From Allosphingosinicella sp042666435 (lineage in GTDB: Bacteria; Pseudomonadota; Alphaproteobacteria; Sphingomonadales; Sphingomonadaceae), in NCBI RefSeq assembly GCF_042666435.1, contig NZ_JBHTDC010000002.1, forward strand, positions 806,001-870,000: a DNA stretch of 64,000 nt, in the 5' to 3' direction. Of the stretch, positions 1 to 10,055 are shown one piece after another; position 1 is the stretch's first letter, and each line of letters opens with the position of its first letter. The position numbers and the translations under genes were made by a program. A model generated the notes under the pieces. The model did no database searches and was not told the origin of the DNA. It saw only the letters and a list, made by a program, of their open reading frames with translations.

Positions 1-2151
1 GACTTCCTGTTCACCGACGGCGACTTCCTGGGAACCGTGCCGCTGCCGCTCGCGCGCGGCAGCCGCGATGCGCTCGGCCAAGTGAACACGGTCGTGCTGA
101 CCGAGAGCGAAGCGCGGCGGCTCTACGGCACCGACGACGTCGTCGGCCAGACGCTCAGCATGATCACCCGCGGCATCACCCGCGACTTCCGCATTACCGG
201 CATTCTCAAGGACCTGCCGAAGAACACCCATTTCAAGATGACCGGCGTCGCGCGGCTCGATTATCCGGGCTATAATTTCGACACGCCGGACGTATTGACC
301 TGCTGGGGCTGCCAGAACGGCCACGTCTATGCCAAATTGAAGCCGGGCGCCGACGCGGCCGCCATCCAGGCCGGCTTCCCCGCCTGGGAAAAGCGCAACA
401 TCCCCGATCAGAATGCCGGCGAAGCGAAGTTCAATGCCGGCGACGATCAGGACTGGCACATCGTCAATATCGAGGACGTGCATCTCGGCAAGGCGCAGGC
501 CGGCGCGATGTCGGTCGGCAATGATCGCACGACGATCATCACCTTCGGAGTGATCGCATTGCTCATCCTCGGCATGGCGGTGGTCAATTTCACCAACCTC
601 GCCACCGCCCGCGCCAGCCAGCGCGCCCGCGAGGTCGCGTTGAGGAAGGTCCTAGGGGCGACGCGGCGGCAGTTGATCGTCCAGTTCATCGGCGAATCCA
701 TCATCGTCTCGGTGGTGGCGATGCTGATCGCGCTGGCGATGGTCGAGCTTGCGATCCGGCCCTTCGCCGCCTTCCTCGAAGCGGACCTCTCCGTCTCCTA
801 TCTGGGCGCCGGAGGCATATTGTTGCCGGTGCTCCTGCTGGTGCTGATCGTCGGCATATTCGGCGGCCTCTACCCGGCCTTTTTCCTGTCGCGCTTCCAG
901 CCCGCCTCGGTGCTGAAGGCGAACAAATCCTCGGCCGAGACGCCGGGCAGCGGACGGCTGCGCAACGCCCTCGTCATCGCCCAGTTCGCGGTGTCGATCG
1001 GGCTCATCATCTGCACCGCCGTCATTTACGGCCAGACCGTCTACGCCCGCACCGTCGATCCCGGCTACAACCGCGACAACATCCTGCAGGTCGACGAGCT
1101 CTCCCGCTACCAGTTGATCGACAAGGGCGAGATGATCGCCGAGCGGACGAAGCGGGTTCCCGGCGTGGAGGCGGTCGGCCGCACCACGATCGGCGTCGCC
1201 ACCACCAACAACAACAATACCGGCTTCATGGTGCCCGGCAACCCTGAGCCGATCTCGATCGGCACCTACCAGGTCGACGAGGGCTTCAAGGAAGCGATGG
1301 GGCTGACGCTCGCCGCCGGCCGCTGGTTCGAGGAAGGGCGGCCGATGGACGACATGACCCTGCCCTATCCGCCCGACGACGCGACCCAGCGTGTCATGGC
1401 CCAGCGCGGCGGCAACATCATCCTCAACGAACTGGCCACCGAGCGTCTCGGCTTCAAAGAGCCCGCCGACGCGGTTGGCAAGACCTTGAAGGCGGCGCTC
1501 GTCGACAACGAGATCGGCCTCGTACCGGTGACGATCATCGGCGTGGTCAAGGATTCCCGCTTCCGCTCGGTCAAGCTGCCGCTCGATCCGATCATGTTCT
1601 CCAACTGGAACAGCGGCCACACCCACATGATCGTGCGCTACAATGGCGATCCCGCCGCGGTGCGCGCGAACGTCGAGCAGGTGTGGAAGGGCATCACCAC
1701 CGACGTGCCCTTCGATGCCGAATATAGCGACGACATCATCGGCGAGCTCTACGAGGCCGAGGATGCGCGGGCCCAGACCTTCGCCGCCTTCGCGCTGCTG
1801 GCCGTCGTCGTGGCCTGCCTCGGCCTGTTCGGCCTCGCCGCCTTCACCGCCGAGCGCCGCACCAAGGAGATCGGCATCAGGAAGGTGATGGGCGCGCGCT
1901 CGCGCGACATCGTGCGCCTGCTCGCCTGGCAATTCTCGAAGCCGGTCATCATCGCCAACCTCATCGCCTGGCCCGTCGCCTGGTGGATGATGCGCGACTG
2001 GCTGAACACGTTCGACGCGCGCATCGACCTCGGCCCGGGGCCGTTCGTCCTGGCCGCCCTGCTCGCCCTCGTCATCGCGATCGGCACGATTGCCGGCCAC
2101 GCCTTCAAGGTCGCGCGCTCCAACCCCATCCACGCCCTTCGCTACGAATAG
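1..2151 (+). CDS. FtsX/MacB-type ABC transporter permease, 5' truncated
   Basis: The reading frame is open from the first base, so the start lies outside the window; about 716 codons are visible. The product is an inner-membrane permease of the MacB/FtsX kind. It has a periplasmic core, an FtsX block whose cytoplasmic helix carries RAREVALRKVLGA, then a second transmembrane, core and FtsX half ending in NPIHALRYE. This duplicated layout belongs to ATPase-driven efflux or lipoprotein-export permeases. No ATPase gene is in view; it may lie upstream. The next three genes are paralogs in the same direction, 10-15 bp apart, so this is one operon. The substrate is unknown. Confidence 0.9.
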   Translation, partial: DFLFTDGDFLGTVPLPLARGSRDALGQVNTVVLTESEARRLYGTDDVVGQTLSMITRGITRDFRITGILKDLPKNTHFKMTGVARLDYPGYNFDTPDVLTCWGCQNGHVYAKLKPGADAAAIQAGFPAWEKRNIPDQNAGEAKFNAGDDQDWHIVNIEDVHLGKAQAGAMSVGNDRTTIITFGVIALLILGMAVVNFTNLATARASQRAREVALRKVLGATRRQLIVQFIGESIIVSVVAMLIALAMVELAIRPFAAFLEADLSVSYLGAGGILLPVLLLVLIVGIFGGLYPAFFLSRFQPASVLKANKSSAETPGSGRLRNALVIAQFAVSIGLIICTAVIYGQTVYARTVDPGYNRDNILQVDELSRYQLIDKGEMIAERTKRVPGVEAVGRTTIGVATTNNNNTGFMVPGNPEPISIGTYQVDEGFKEAMGLTLAAGRWFEEGRPMDDMTLPYPPDDATQRVMAQRGGNIILNELATERLGFKEPADAVGKTLKAALVDNEIGLVPVTIIGVVKDSRFRSVKLPLDPIMFSNWNSGHTHMIVRYNGDPAAVRANVEQVWKGITTDVPFDAEYSDDIIGELYEAEDARAQTFAAFALLAVVVACLGLFGLAAFTAERRTKEIGIRKVMGARSRDIVRLLAWQFSKPVIIANLIAWPVAWWMMRDWLNTFDARIDLGPGPFVLAALLALVIAIGTIAGHAFKVARSNPIHALRYE

Positions 2152-2161
2152 GATAAGAACC

Positions 2162-4666
2162 ATGTGGCGCAATTATGTGACCGTCGGCTTTCGGGCCCTG
2201 GCCAAGAACAAGACCTACGCCTTCATCAACATATTCGGCCTGGCGCTGGGCCTCGCCGCGTGCCTGATGATCCTGCTCTATGTCCGCTATGAGCTGAACT
2301 ACGACAAGCAGCTTCCCGGAGCCGAACAGGCCTATCAGTTCCAAACCTATTATCAGAGCGACGAGACCGGTGAGGAGATGAACCTCCAGATGGCGGCCTA
2401 TGTCACCAAAGCCGCGCTCCAGAAGGATTTCCCGCAGATCGACAAGGCCGTCCATGCTCTGGGCACCGCTCCCGTCGTGTTGAAGGACGGCGAAGCGAGC
2501 GCGACCGAGGATTTCCGTTTCGTCGACGGCAATCTGTTCGAAATACTGCAATTTCCCTTCGTCCAGGGCGATCCGGCCACCGCGCTCGATGAAGTCGGCT
2601 CGATTGTCCTGACCGAGAGCGAGGCCGTCAAGCGTTTCGGGTCGCAGAACCCGATGGGCCAGATCCTGACCCTCGCCGCCGCCGGCAAGCAGACCGATTA
2701 CCGCGTCACCGGCATCCTCAAGGACCTGCCGAAGAATTCGCACTTCGAGGCGACCATGGTCGCCCGCTACGATCCGGCCACCTATTTCGCGGACACTCCC
2801 GATTTCCTGACCAATTACGGCTGGCAGTCGGGCTGGGTCTATCTGTCCCTGAAGCCGGGAGCCGACCCGTCGGCGATCAACGCCCAGCTCCAGGCGTGGG
2901 AGAAGCGCAACATCCCCGACGAGAATTTCGGCGGGCAGACGTTCAACCAGGGCGACGAAGGCGATTTCGCCCTGGTCAACGTCCAGGACGTCCATCTCGG
3001 CGAAGCGCAGCGCGGGTCGATGACGCCGGGCAACGACAAGCGCACCATCGTCACGTTCGCGATCATCGCCGCGCTCATTCTCGGCATGGCCTGCGTCAAC
3101 TTCACCAACCTCGCCACCGCCCGCGCAAGCCAGCGCGCCCGCGAAGTCGCCCTGAGGAAGGTGCTCGGCGCCAACCGCCGCCAGCTGATCGTCCAGTTCC
3201 TCGGAGAATCCATCCTGGTAGCGGCGATCGCGATGCTGGTCGCGCTGGCCTTCACCGAGCTCGCCCTCCCCTTCTTCGCCAAATTCCTCGATGCCGATCT
3301 CAGCCTCGATTATGTCGGCGAGGGCGGCCTGCTCTTGCCGATCATCGGCCTGGTGCTGCTGGTCGGGGCGGCGGGCGGACTTTATCCGGCCTTCTATCTC
3401 TCCCGCTTCCAGCCGGCGCAGGTGCTCAAAGCCAACAAGTCGTCGGCCGAGGCGCAAGGGTCCGGGCGACTGCGCAACGCCTTGGTCGTCGCCCAGTTCG
3501 CGGTTTCGATCGGCCTCATCATCTGTACGGCCATCGTCTATACGCAGACCGTCCATGCCCGCACCGCCGATCCCGGCTACAACCGTGAAGGATTGCTCCA
3601 GGTCGAGAATATCGGGCGCCGCGAGGTCTTCCCCGTCATCGACACGCTGAAGCGCGAGATCGGCGCCATCGACGGCGTCAGCGCGGTCGGCATGACCGGC
3701 ATCGGCATCGCCACCGGCAACAACAGCGAAACCGGGATACAGCTGCCCGGCCGCGACGAGCCGGTGACGCTGGACACCTATGCCGTCGATGCAGGCTTCT
3801 TCGAGACGATGGGCATCGAGCGCATCGCCGGCCGCCTGTTCGACGAGAACCGCCCGGCTGACGACGCCACCACCCCGTTCCCGGAGGATCCGGCGGCGGA
3901 GCGGGCCCTGGCGGCGCGGGGAGTCAACATCATAGTCAACGAATTGGCGGTGAAGCGCATGGGCTTCGCCAGCCCGGCCGAGGCCGTGGGCAAGCCGGCT
4001 AAGCTCTCCTTCGCCGAGGAATATGGCGGCATCCTCCCCGCCACGATCATCGGCGTCGTCAAGGATTCGCGCTTCCGCTCGATCCGCGATCCCATCGATC
4101 CGATCATGTTCCGCTTCAACCGCGTCGGCCAGAACTGGCTTCTCGTCCGCTACAATTCGGCCAATCCGATTGCCGTCCGCAACGAAGTGGAAGCGGTATG
4201 GAAGCGGGTCGTGCCGGACGTGCCGTTCGATGCCGAATATAGCGAGGAGATCGTCCGCGAGCTGTATGAAGCGGAGGAAGCGCGCGCGCAGACCTTCGCG
4301 GCCTTCGCCTTGCTCGCCGTTATCGTCGCCTGCCTCGGCCTGTTCGGGCTCGCCGCCTTCACCGCCGAGCGGCGGACCAAGGAGATCGGCATCAGGAAGG
4401 TGCTGGGCGCCCGCTCCCGCGACATCGTCCAGCTGCTGGCCTGGCAATTCTCCAAGCCGGTGGTGCTGGCCAATTTGATCGCTTGGCCGATCGCCTGGTG
4501 GGTGATGCGCGACTGGCTGAACACGTTCGACGCGCGGATCGCGCTCGGCCCGACGCCGTTCCTGCTCGCGGGCGTGCTGGCGCTGGCCATCGCGATCGGC
4601 ACCATCGCCGGCCACGCCTTCAAGGTCGCCCGCGCCAACCCGATCCACGCATTGCGCTACGAATAA
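2162..4666 (+). CDS. FtsX/MacB-type ABC transporter permease (paralog 2)
   Basis: 834 residues. The ATG at 2162 is chosen because the product then starts MWRNY, as in the next two paralogs. A first membrane helix lies at about residues 18-40 (INIFGLALGLAACLMILLY). A MacB-like periplasmic core follows, then a first FtsX domain at about 294-420. A second helix starts near 436, followed by a second core and a C-terminal FtsX domain at about 708-834. The cytoplasmic coupling segments RAREVALRKVLGA and KEIGIRKVLGA are both intact. It should work with a separate ABC ATPase that is not encoded here. The start is 10 bp after the previous stop. Confidence 0.9.
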   Translation: MWRNYVTVGFRALAKNKTYAFINIFGLALGLAACLMILLYVRYELNYDKQLPGAEQAYQFQTYYQSDETGEEMNLQMAAYVTKAALQKDFPQIDKAVHALGTAPVVLKDGEASATEDFRFVDGNLFEILQFPFVQGDPATALDEVGSIVLTESEAVKRFGSQNPMGQILTLAAAGKQTDYRVTGILKDLPKNSHFEATMVARYDPATYFADTPDFLTNYGWQSGWVYLSLKPGADPSAINAQLQAWEKRNIPDENFGGQTFNQGDEGDFALVNVQDVHLGEAQRGSMTPGNDKRTIVTFAIIAALILGMACVNFTNLATARASQRAREVALRKVLGANRRQLIVQFLGESILVAAIAMLVALAFTELALPFFAKFLDADLSLDYVGEGGLLLPIIGLVLLVGAAGGLYPAFYLSRFQPAQVLKANKSSAEAQGSGRLRNALVVAQFAVSIGLIICTAIVYTQTVHARTADPGYNREGLLQVENIGRREVFPVIDTLKREIGAIDGVSAVGMTGIGIATGNNSETGIQLPGRDEPVTLDTYAVDAGFFETMGIERIAGRLFDENRPADDATTPFPEDPAAERALAARGVNIIVNELAVKRMGFASPAEAVGKPAKLSFAEEYGGILPATIIGVVKDSRFRSIRDPIDPIMFRFNRVGQNWLLVRYNSANPIAVRNEVEAVWKRVVPDVPFDAEYSEEIVRELYEAEEARAQTFAAFALLAVIVACLGLFGLAAFTAERRTKEIGIRKVLGARSRDIVQLLAWQFSKPVVLANLIAWPIAWWVMRDWLNTFDARIALGPTPFLLAGVLALAIAIGTIAGHAFKVARANPIHALRYE

Positions 4667-4681
4667 GGGAGGCCAGGGGGC

Positions 4682-7186
4682 ATGTGGCGCAACTATCTGC
4701 TGATCGCGACCCGGCTCCTGGCGCGCAACCGGGTCTATGCCGCGATCAACATCGGCGGGTTGGCGCTCGGGCTGGCGGGGTGCCTGCTGATCCTCAATTA
4801 TGTCCGCTACGAGCGCAGCTACGATTCATGGCTGCCGGACAGCGAGCGCATCCACCAGGTCCAGTCGACCTGGCACGAGCCGGGCCAGCCGGTCACGCAC
4901 GCGCAGACCAGCCCGTTCCCGATCCGCGAGACACTGGCGGCCGGCTTCCCGCAGATCGAGGCGCTGACCGTGCTCAGCAGCGGCCAGACCGTGACGATGC
5001 GCGACGGCCAGGCGATATTCCTCGACTGGGCCAGCGTCGACCCGAGCTTCTTCGACATCTTCCAGCTGGAGTTCGTCAGCGGATCGGCGAAGACGGCGCT
5101 GCCGGACACCAACACGATCGTCCTGACCGAGAGCGAGGCGATCCGCCAATTCGGCACCAGCGACGTCGCCGGGCGGACGATGACGCTCGGCGCGGGCGAG
5201 GGGAAGCGGGACCGTAAGGTCGGGGCAGTGCTCAAGGACCTGCCGAGCAACAGCAGCCTCAAGCTGACGGTGCTAGCCCTCTGGAATCCCGCCGATTACG
5301 ACTGGATGCCGGCCGAAGCCAAAGGCTGGGGCAACATGAACCAGCAGCATTATGTGAAGCTGCGTCCCGGCGGCGACGCGGCGGCGATCAACGCCGCCCT
5401 TCCCGCCTGGGAAAAGCGCGTGATCGCGCCCCAGATCATCGACGGCACGCCTTCGTCCCAGGCCGACATATTGGACCTCAGGCTGATTCCGATCGGCGAT
5501 GTGCATCTGGGCGAGGCGCAGGCCGGCGCGCTTACCCCCGGTGGCGATCCCCGCGCGCTCGCCACCTTCGCGGTCGTGGCGCTGCTCATCCTCGGCATGG
5601 CGGTGATCAACTTCGTCAACCTCTCGACCGCGCGCGCCACCCAGCGCGCCCGCGAGGTGGCGTTGCGCAAGGTGCTCGGGGCAACGCGCGCGCAGCTCGT
5701 GGTGCAATTGCTCTGCGAATCCCTTTTACTGGCGGCGGCGGCGATGCTGCTCGCGCTGACGGCGGTGGAGCTGGCGACGCCGTGGATCAGCGCCTGGGTC
5801 GGTGCCGATCTGCGGATCGACTATTTCGGCGAGGACGGCATGCTCGTTCCCGCGCTGGCCCTGTTCGCGTTCACCGGATTGCTCGGCGGCCTCTACCCCG
5901 CTTTCTATCTGAGCGGTTTCCAGCCCGCTGCGGTGCTCCGCGCCAACAAATCCTCGGCCGAAACGCCGGGCAGCGGGCGGCTGCGGACGATGCTGGTGGT
6001 GGTCCAGTTCGCGATCGCGATCGGGCTGATCGTCTGCACCTCCGTCATTTATTCGCAGACGCGTTACGTCGAGACGGTCAATCCCGGCTTCCGCCGCGAC
6101 GGGCTGGTCCAGATCGACGCGGCCTGGCGTTTCGCGGGCGACAACAGCCGCTACGAGGCGGCGCGGCGCGAGATGCTGGCGATACCGGGCGTGGTCGCGG
6201 CCGGGCGGACCAATCTCGGCCTCGCGGCGACCAACAAGAATTTGCTGGCGGTGCGGCGCGACGGCGGACCGCAGGATCTGTCGATCGGGGTGTATGACGT
6301 CGATCCCGGCTTCTTCGCGACGATGGACATGCGGCTGCTCGCCGGCCGTTTCCTGGACGAGCGCTACGCCAGGGACCGCGCGCCCGGTTCCGGCGACTAT
6401 AGCGATGCCGCGCTGGCGGCGGCCGCGGCGGAGCTCGCCGCGCGCGGCCTGAACGTGGTGGTCAACCGCAATGCGACGGCGGCGATGGGCTTCCAGTCTC
6501 CACGGGCCGCGGTCGGACAGACGATCAAGGTCGGCATCGGCGGCGGCAATCTCGCGCCGGCGACCATCGTCGGGGTGGTCGAGGATACGCGCATCCGCAC
6601 CGCGCGGGACCGGATCGAGCCTCTGGTCTACAGCTACAATCCGGAGCGGACGAGCCAGGTCGTCGTCCGCTATGCCGAGGCCAGGCCGGGCGAGGTGATG
6701 GCGGGGCTCAACCAGGTGTGGCGGCGGTTCGAGCCGGAGATTCCGTTCCAGGGCCGGTTCGCCGAGGACATCGTCGCCGAAGTCTATGCCGCCGATCGCG
6801 CGCGCGGCGCCCTGTTCGCCGCCTTTGCGGCCCTGGCGGTGGTGATCGCCTGCCTCGGCCTCTACAGCCTCGCTTCGTTCGCCAGCGAGCGCCGCACTAA
6901 GGAGATCGGCATCCGCAAGGTGGTCGGCGCCAAGGTCCGCGACATCGTGCGCCTGCTCGCCTGGCAATTCTCCAAGCCCGTCATCCTCGCCAACCTCATC
7001 GCCTGGCCGGTCGCCTGGTGGGCGATGCGCGACTGGCTGAACACGTTCGACGCACGCATCCCGCTGGGGCCGACTCCGTTCGTCCTGGCCGGTCTGCTGG
7101 CGCTGGCCATCGCCATCGGCACGGTGGCGGGCCACGCCTTCAAGGTGGCGCGGCTCAACCCCATCCACGCCTTGCGTTACGAATAA
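4682..7186 (+). CDS. FtsX/MacB-type ABC transporter permease (paralog 3)
   Basis: 834 residues, starting MWRNYLLIATRLLARNRVYA. The plan is the same as its neighbours: N-terminal helix, periplasmic core, FtsX domain, second helix, second core and C-terminal FtsX domain. It is the most divergent paralog in the first periplasmic core, yet its last 110 residues are nearly the same as the others (AWQFSKPVILANLIAWPVAW, then DWLNTFDARI). A GGGAGG-like ribosome site precedes the ATG. The gap from the previous stop is 15 bp, consistent with one transcript. No catalytic ATPase is present. Confidence 0.9.
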   Translation: MWRNYLLIATRLLARNRVYAAINIGGLALGLAGCLLILNYVRYERSYDSWLPDSERIHQVQSTWHEPGQPVTHAQTSPFPIRETLAAGFPQIEALTVLSSGQTVTMRDGQAIFLDWASVDPSFFDIFQLEFVSGSAKTALPDTNTIVLTESEAIRQFGTSDVAGRTMTLGAGEGKRDRKVGAVLKDLPSNSSLKLTVLALWNPADYDWMPAEAKGWGNMNQQHYVKLRPGGDAAAINAALPAWEKRVIAPQIIDGTPSSQADILDLRLIPIGDVHLGEAQAGALTPGGDPRALATFAVVALLILGMAVINFVNLSTARATQRAREVALRKVLGATRAQLVVQLLCESLLLAAAAMLLALTAVELATPWISAWVGADLRIDYFGEDGMLVPALALFAFTGLLGGLYPAFYLSGFQPAAVLRANKSSAETPGSGRLRTMLVVVQFAIAIGLIVCTSVIYSQTRYVETVNPGFRRDGLVQIDAAWRFAGDNSRYEAARREMLAIPGVVAAGRTNLGLAATNKNLLAVRRDGGPQDLSIGVYDVDPGFFATMDMRLLAGRFLDERYARDRAPGSGDYSDAALAAAAAELAARGLNVVVNRNATAAMGFQSPRAAVGQTIKVGIGGGNLAPATIVGVVEDTRIRTARDRIEPLVYSYNPERTSQVVVRYAEARPGEVMAGLNQVWRRFEPEIPFQGRFAEDIVAEVYAADRARGALFAAFAALAVVIACLGLYSLASFASERRTKEIGIRKVVGAKVRDIVRLLAWQFSKPVILANLIAWPVAWWAMRDWLNTFDARIPLGPTPFVLAGLLALAIAIGTVAGHAFKVARLNPIHALRYE

Positions 7187-7198
7187 GGAGAGCGGGCG

Positions 7199-9688
7199 AT
7201 GTGGCGCAATTATCTGACGGTCGGCTTCCGGGCGCTGACCAAGAACCGCACCTACGCTTTCATCAACATCTTCGGACTGGCGCTCGGGCTCGCCGCCTGC
7301 CTGCTGCTATTGCTCTACGTCCGCTACGAGACAAGCTACGATGCGTGGCTGCCGCAAGCGGAGCGTGTCTATCAGGTGCAGAGCATCCGCACAGACCCGG
7401 AGACGGGCGACGTCCGGCGCCTGCAGGCCGCGCACGGCGTCGTCACGGAAAGCCTGGCCAAGGATTTCCCGCAGATCGAAGCGATCGCGCGAGCGGATTC
7501 GTCCGAGCTGGTATTCCTCGAAAACGGACAGGCGACCTATGGTGACGTTTATTTCGCGGACGCCAGCTTCTTCGACATCCTCCAGCTTCCGTTCGTGGCG
7601 GGTGACCGGGATACCGCGCTCGATGAGGTCGACAGCCTCGTCATCAGCCGTTCGGAAGCGATCCGGCGGTTCGGGACGGCCGACGCGGTCGGCAGGACGA
7701 CCACGCGCGTCCGCCGCGGCGAGAAAGCGGACATGCGGGTCACCGGCGTGTTCGAGGATATCCCGCGCAACAGCCATCTCGAACTTCACATGGTGTCCCG
7801 GATCACGCCGGAAATGGCGGCGGAATGCGGCTGGGGCTGCATCAACGGCTATGTCTATCTTAAGCTGCGCCCGGGCGCCTCGGCCGAGGATATCGCGCGC
7901 GGCCTGCCGGCCTGGGAAAAGCGCAACATCCCGGTGAACACGGTCGGCGACGTCCAGACCAGCGAAGGCGAAGCGTTCGACTGGCGGCTCGTCAACCTCG
8001 CGGACGTGCATCTGAGCGAAGCCGAGGGCGAGCCCGAGCGCCCGGTCAACGACCGGCGGACCATCGTCACCTTCGCCGTGGTGGCGCTCCTGATCCTCGC
8101 CATGGCCGCGATCAACTTCATCAACCTCGCCACCGCCCGCGCCAGCCAGCGCGCGCGCGAAGTGGCGCTCCGCAAGGTTCTCGGCGCGCGCCGCGAGCAG
8201 CTCGTGATCCAGTTCCTGGCCGAATCCCTGCTGCTGACCGGCGTCGCCATGCTGATCGCGCTGGCGCTGGTGGAATTGCTGCTGCCGATGTTCGGGCGCT
8301 TCCTCAACGCCGAGTTCGAGCTTCATTATCTGGGCGAGGGCGGCATGCTGCCGCCGATCCTCGCCATGCTGCTGGCTGTGGGGCTGGCCGGCGGTCTGTA
8401 CCCGGCATTCTATTTGTCGCGCTACCAGCCGGCGGCGGTGCTGAAGGCGAACCGGTCCTCGACCGAGCCGGCGGGCACCGGACGCCTGCGCAACATCCTG
8501 GTCGTCGGCCAGTTCGCGGTCTCGATCGGCCTCATTATCTGCACCGCGATCGTCTATGCCCAGACGGAATATGCGCGCTCGGCCGATCCCGGCTTCCGGC
8601 GCGGCGGACTGATCCTCGCGAGCAACATGAACCGCGCGGCGATGGTGCCGGTCGCCGAAACCCTGATCCGCGAGATTGCCAGGGTCGACGGCGTGGAGAA
8701 TGTCGCCGGAACGAGCATCGTTCCCGCTACCGACAACGTGACCAACACGCTCGTCCAGGTTCCCGGCCGCGCCGAGCCGGTGACGATCGGCAATTACAGC
8801 GTGACTCCGAGCTTCTTCGACACGATGGACATCCAGCTCCTCGCCGGCCGGACCTTGTCGCGCCGCTACGCCAACGATTACGCCTGGACACCCTACGAGC
8901 CCGAGGAGGCGGTGGCGCCGGCCGAGCGGGCCTTGGTGGCGCGCGGGATCAATGTCGTCGTCAACCGGCTGGCGGCGGAGCAACTGGGCTTCGCCGAGCC
9001 CGGTGCGGCGATCGGCAAGACCGTGAGCCTGAGCTTCTTCGGCGATGAGATCGGGTTGCTCCCCGCCACCATCGTCGGCGTCGTCGAGAATAGCCGCTTC
9101 CGCTCGATCCGCGAGCCGTTCGAGGCGCAGCTTTTCTACGACCGCGGCATCTATTCGGACCTCGTCGTCCGCTATGCCTCGGCCGATCCCGAGGCGGTGC
9201 GGAGCCGGATCGGAGATATCTGGAGGAACCTCGCCCCCGAAGTCCCGTTCGACGGCGCCTTCGCCGATCAGCGCCTGGCCGAATTGTACCGCACCGACCG
9301 CGCCCGCGGCCAGACCTTCGCCGGCTTCGCTTTTCTCGCCATCGTCATCGCCTGCCTCGGCCTGTTCGGCCTCGCCGCCTTCACCGCCGAGCGGCGGACC
9401 AGGGAGATCGGCATCAGGAAGGTGTTCGGCGCGCGGGTGAAGGACATCGTGAAGCTGCTCGCCTGGCAGTTCTCGAAGCCGGTGATCCTCGCGAACCTGA
9501 TTGCGTGGCCGGTCGCCTGGTGGCTGATGCGCGACTGGCTGAACGGCTTCGACGCGCGCATCGACCTCGGGCCGACGCCCTTCCTGATCGCGGGGCTGCT
9601 CGCCCTCGCCATCGCCGTCGGCACGATCAGCGGCCACGCCGTCAAGGTCGCCCGCGCCAATCCCATCCACGCCCTCCGCTACGAATAG
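7199..9688 (+). CDS. FtsX/MacB-type ABC transporter permease (paralog 4)
   Basis: 829 residues, starting MWRNYLTVGFRALTKNRTYA and ending NPIHALRYE. The domain order matches the three genes before it. The second coupling segment reads REIGIRKVFGARVKD, slightly changed from the other copies. AAGGAG lies shortly before the ATG. It is the last permease of the array and is followed 8 bp later by a small membrane-protein gene. The retained domain plan suggests all copies are functional, but how they pair, and with which ATPase, cannot be told from this window. Confidence 0.9.
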   Translation: MWRNYLTVGFRALTKNRTYAFINIFGLALGLAACLLLLLYVRYETSYDAWLPQAERVYQVQSIRTDPETGDVRRLQAAHGVVTESLAKDFPQIEAIARADSSELVFLENGQATYGDVYFADASFFDILQLPFVAGDRDTALDEVDSLVISRSEAIRRFGTADAVGRTTTRVRRGEKADMRVTGVFEDIPRNSHLELHMVSRITPEMAAECGWGCINGYVYLKLRPGASAEDIARGLPAWEKRNIPVNTVGDVQTSEGEAFDWRLVNLADVHLSEAEGEPERPVNDRRTIVTFAVVALLILAMAAINFINLATARASQRAREVALRKVLGARREQLVIQFLAESLLLTGVAMLIALALVELLLPMFGRFLNAEFELHYLGEGGMLPPILAMLLAVGLAGGLYPAFYLSRYQPAAVLKANRSSTEPAGTGRLRNILVVGQFAVSIGLIICTAIVYAQTEYARSADPGFRRGGLILASNMNRAAMVPVAETLIREIARVDGVENVAGTSIVPATDNVTNTLVQVPGRAEPVTIGNYSVTPSFFDTMDIQLLAGRTLSRRYANDYAWTPYEPEEAVAPAERALVARGINVVVNRLAAEQLGFAEPGAAIGKTVSLSFFGDEIGLLPATIVGVVENSRFRSIREPFEAQLFYDRGIYSDLVVRYASADPEAVRSRIGDIWRNLAPEVPFDGAFADQRLAELYRTDRARGQTFAGFAFLAIVIACLGLFGLAAFTAERRTREIGIRKVFGARVKDIVKLLAWQFSKPVILANLIAWPVAWWLMRDWLNGFDARIDLGPTPFLIAGLLALAIAVGTISGHAVKVARANPIHALRYE

Positions 9689-9696
9689 GACAATCG

Positions 9697-9927
9697 ATGA
9701 CGACCGCATTGATCTGGGCGGGCGCCGCCCTCGCCATCACCGGGATGCTCAGCCTCGCCTTGCTGAAGGGATGGCGCGGCTGGCTCGACCTCAGGCGCTA
9801 CGAGATCGCGGCCGATCGCTCGGCGCCGGAGGCGCTCGACCCCACCCCCGGCGTCCGCATCGAAATGGCCGACCTCAAGGAACGTCTCCGCCGCCTCGAG
9901 GCGATCGCGCAGGGGGTTGATCTCTGA
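9697..9927 (+). CDS. Small membrane protein with C-terminal coiled coil
   Basis: 76 residues, ATG 8 bp after the last permease stop, so probably co-transcribed. One hydrophobic N-terminal segment (ALIWAGAALAITGMLSLALL) is followed by a charged linker and a short amphipathic heptad helix (MADLKERLRRLEAIAQ). The layout of one helix plus a coiled coil recalls PspB-like proteins, but sequence similarity is too weak to name it. It could be an accessory subunit of the permeases or an unrelated downstream gene. Confidence 0.6.
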   Translation: MTTALIWAGAALAITGMLSLALLKGWRGWLDLRRYEIAADRSAPEALDPTPGVRIEMADLKERLRRLEAIAQGVDL

Positions 9928-10055
9928 CGGACGGCGGGCCCGACTCTGTCGCCCACCCCTTCTTTAGTCCCCGCGCCGGCGGGTCGCCATCCGCGCTTTC
10001 TTGTCCGCGCGGCTTTCGATAAGGTTCTCGTCTCCACGGACGAAAGGACGAGGCC

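Noticed and set aside
2105..4648. Minus-strand open frame of 847 codons over a permease gene
   Set aside because: Antisense frame with low-complexity Arg/Asp/His/Gly composition and no domain. The same applies to the long reverse frames at 652-2172, 7307-9709 and 15511-17634.
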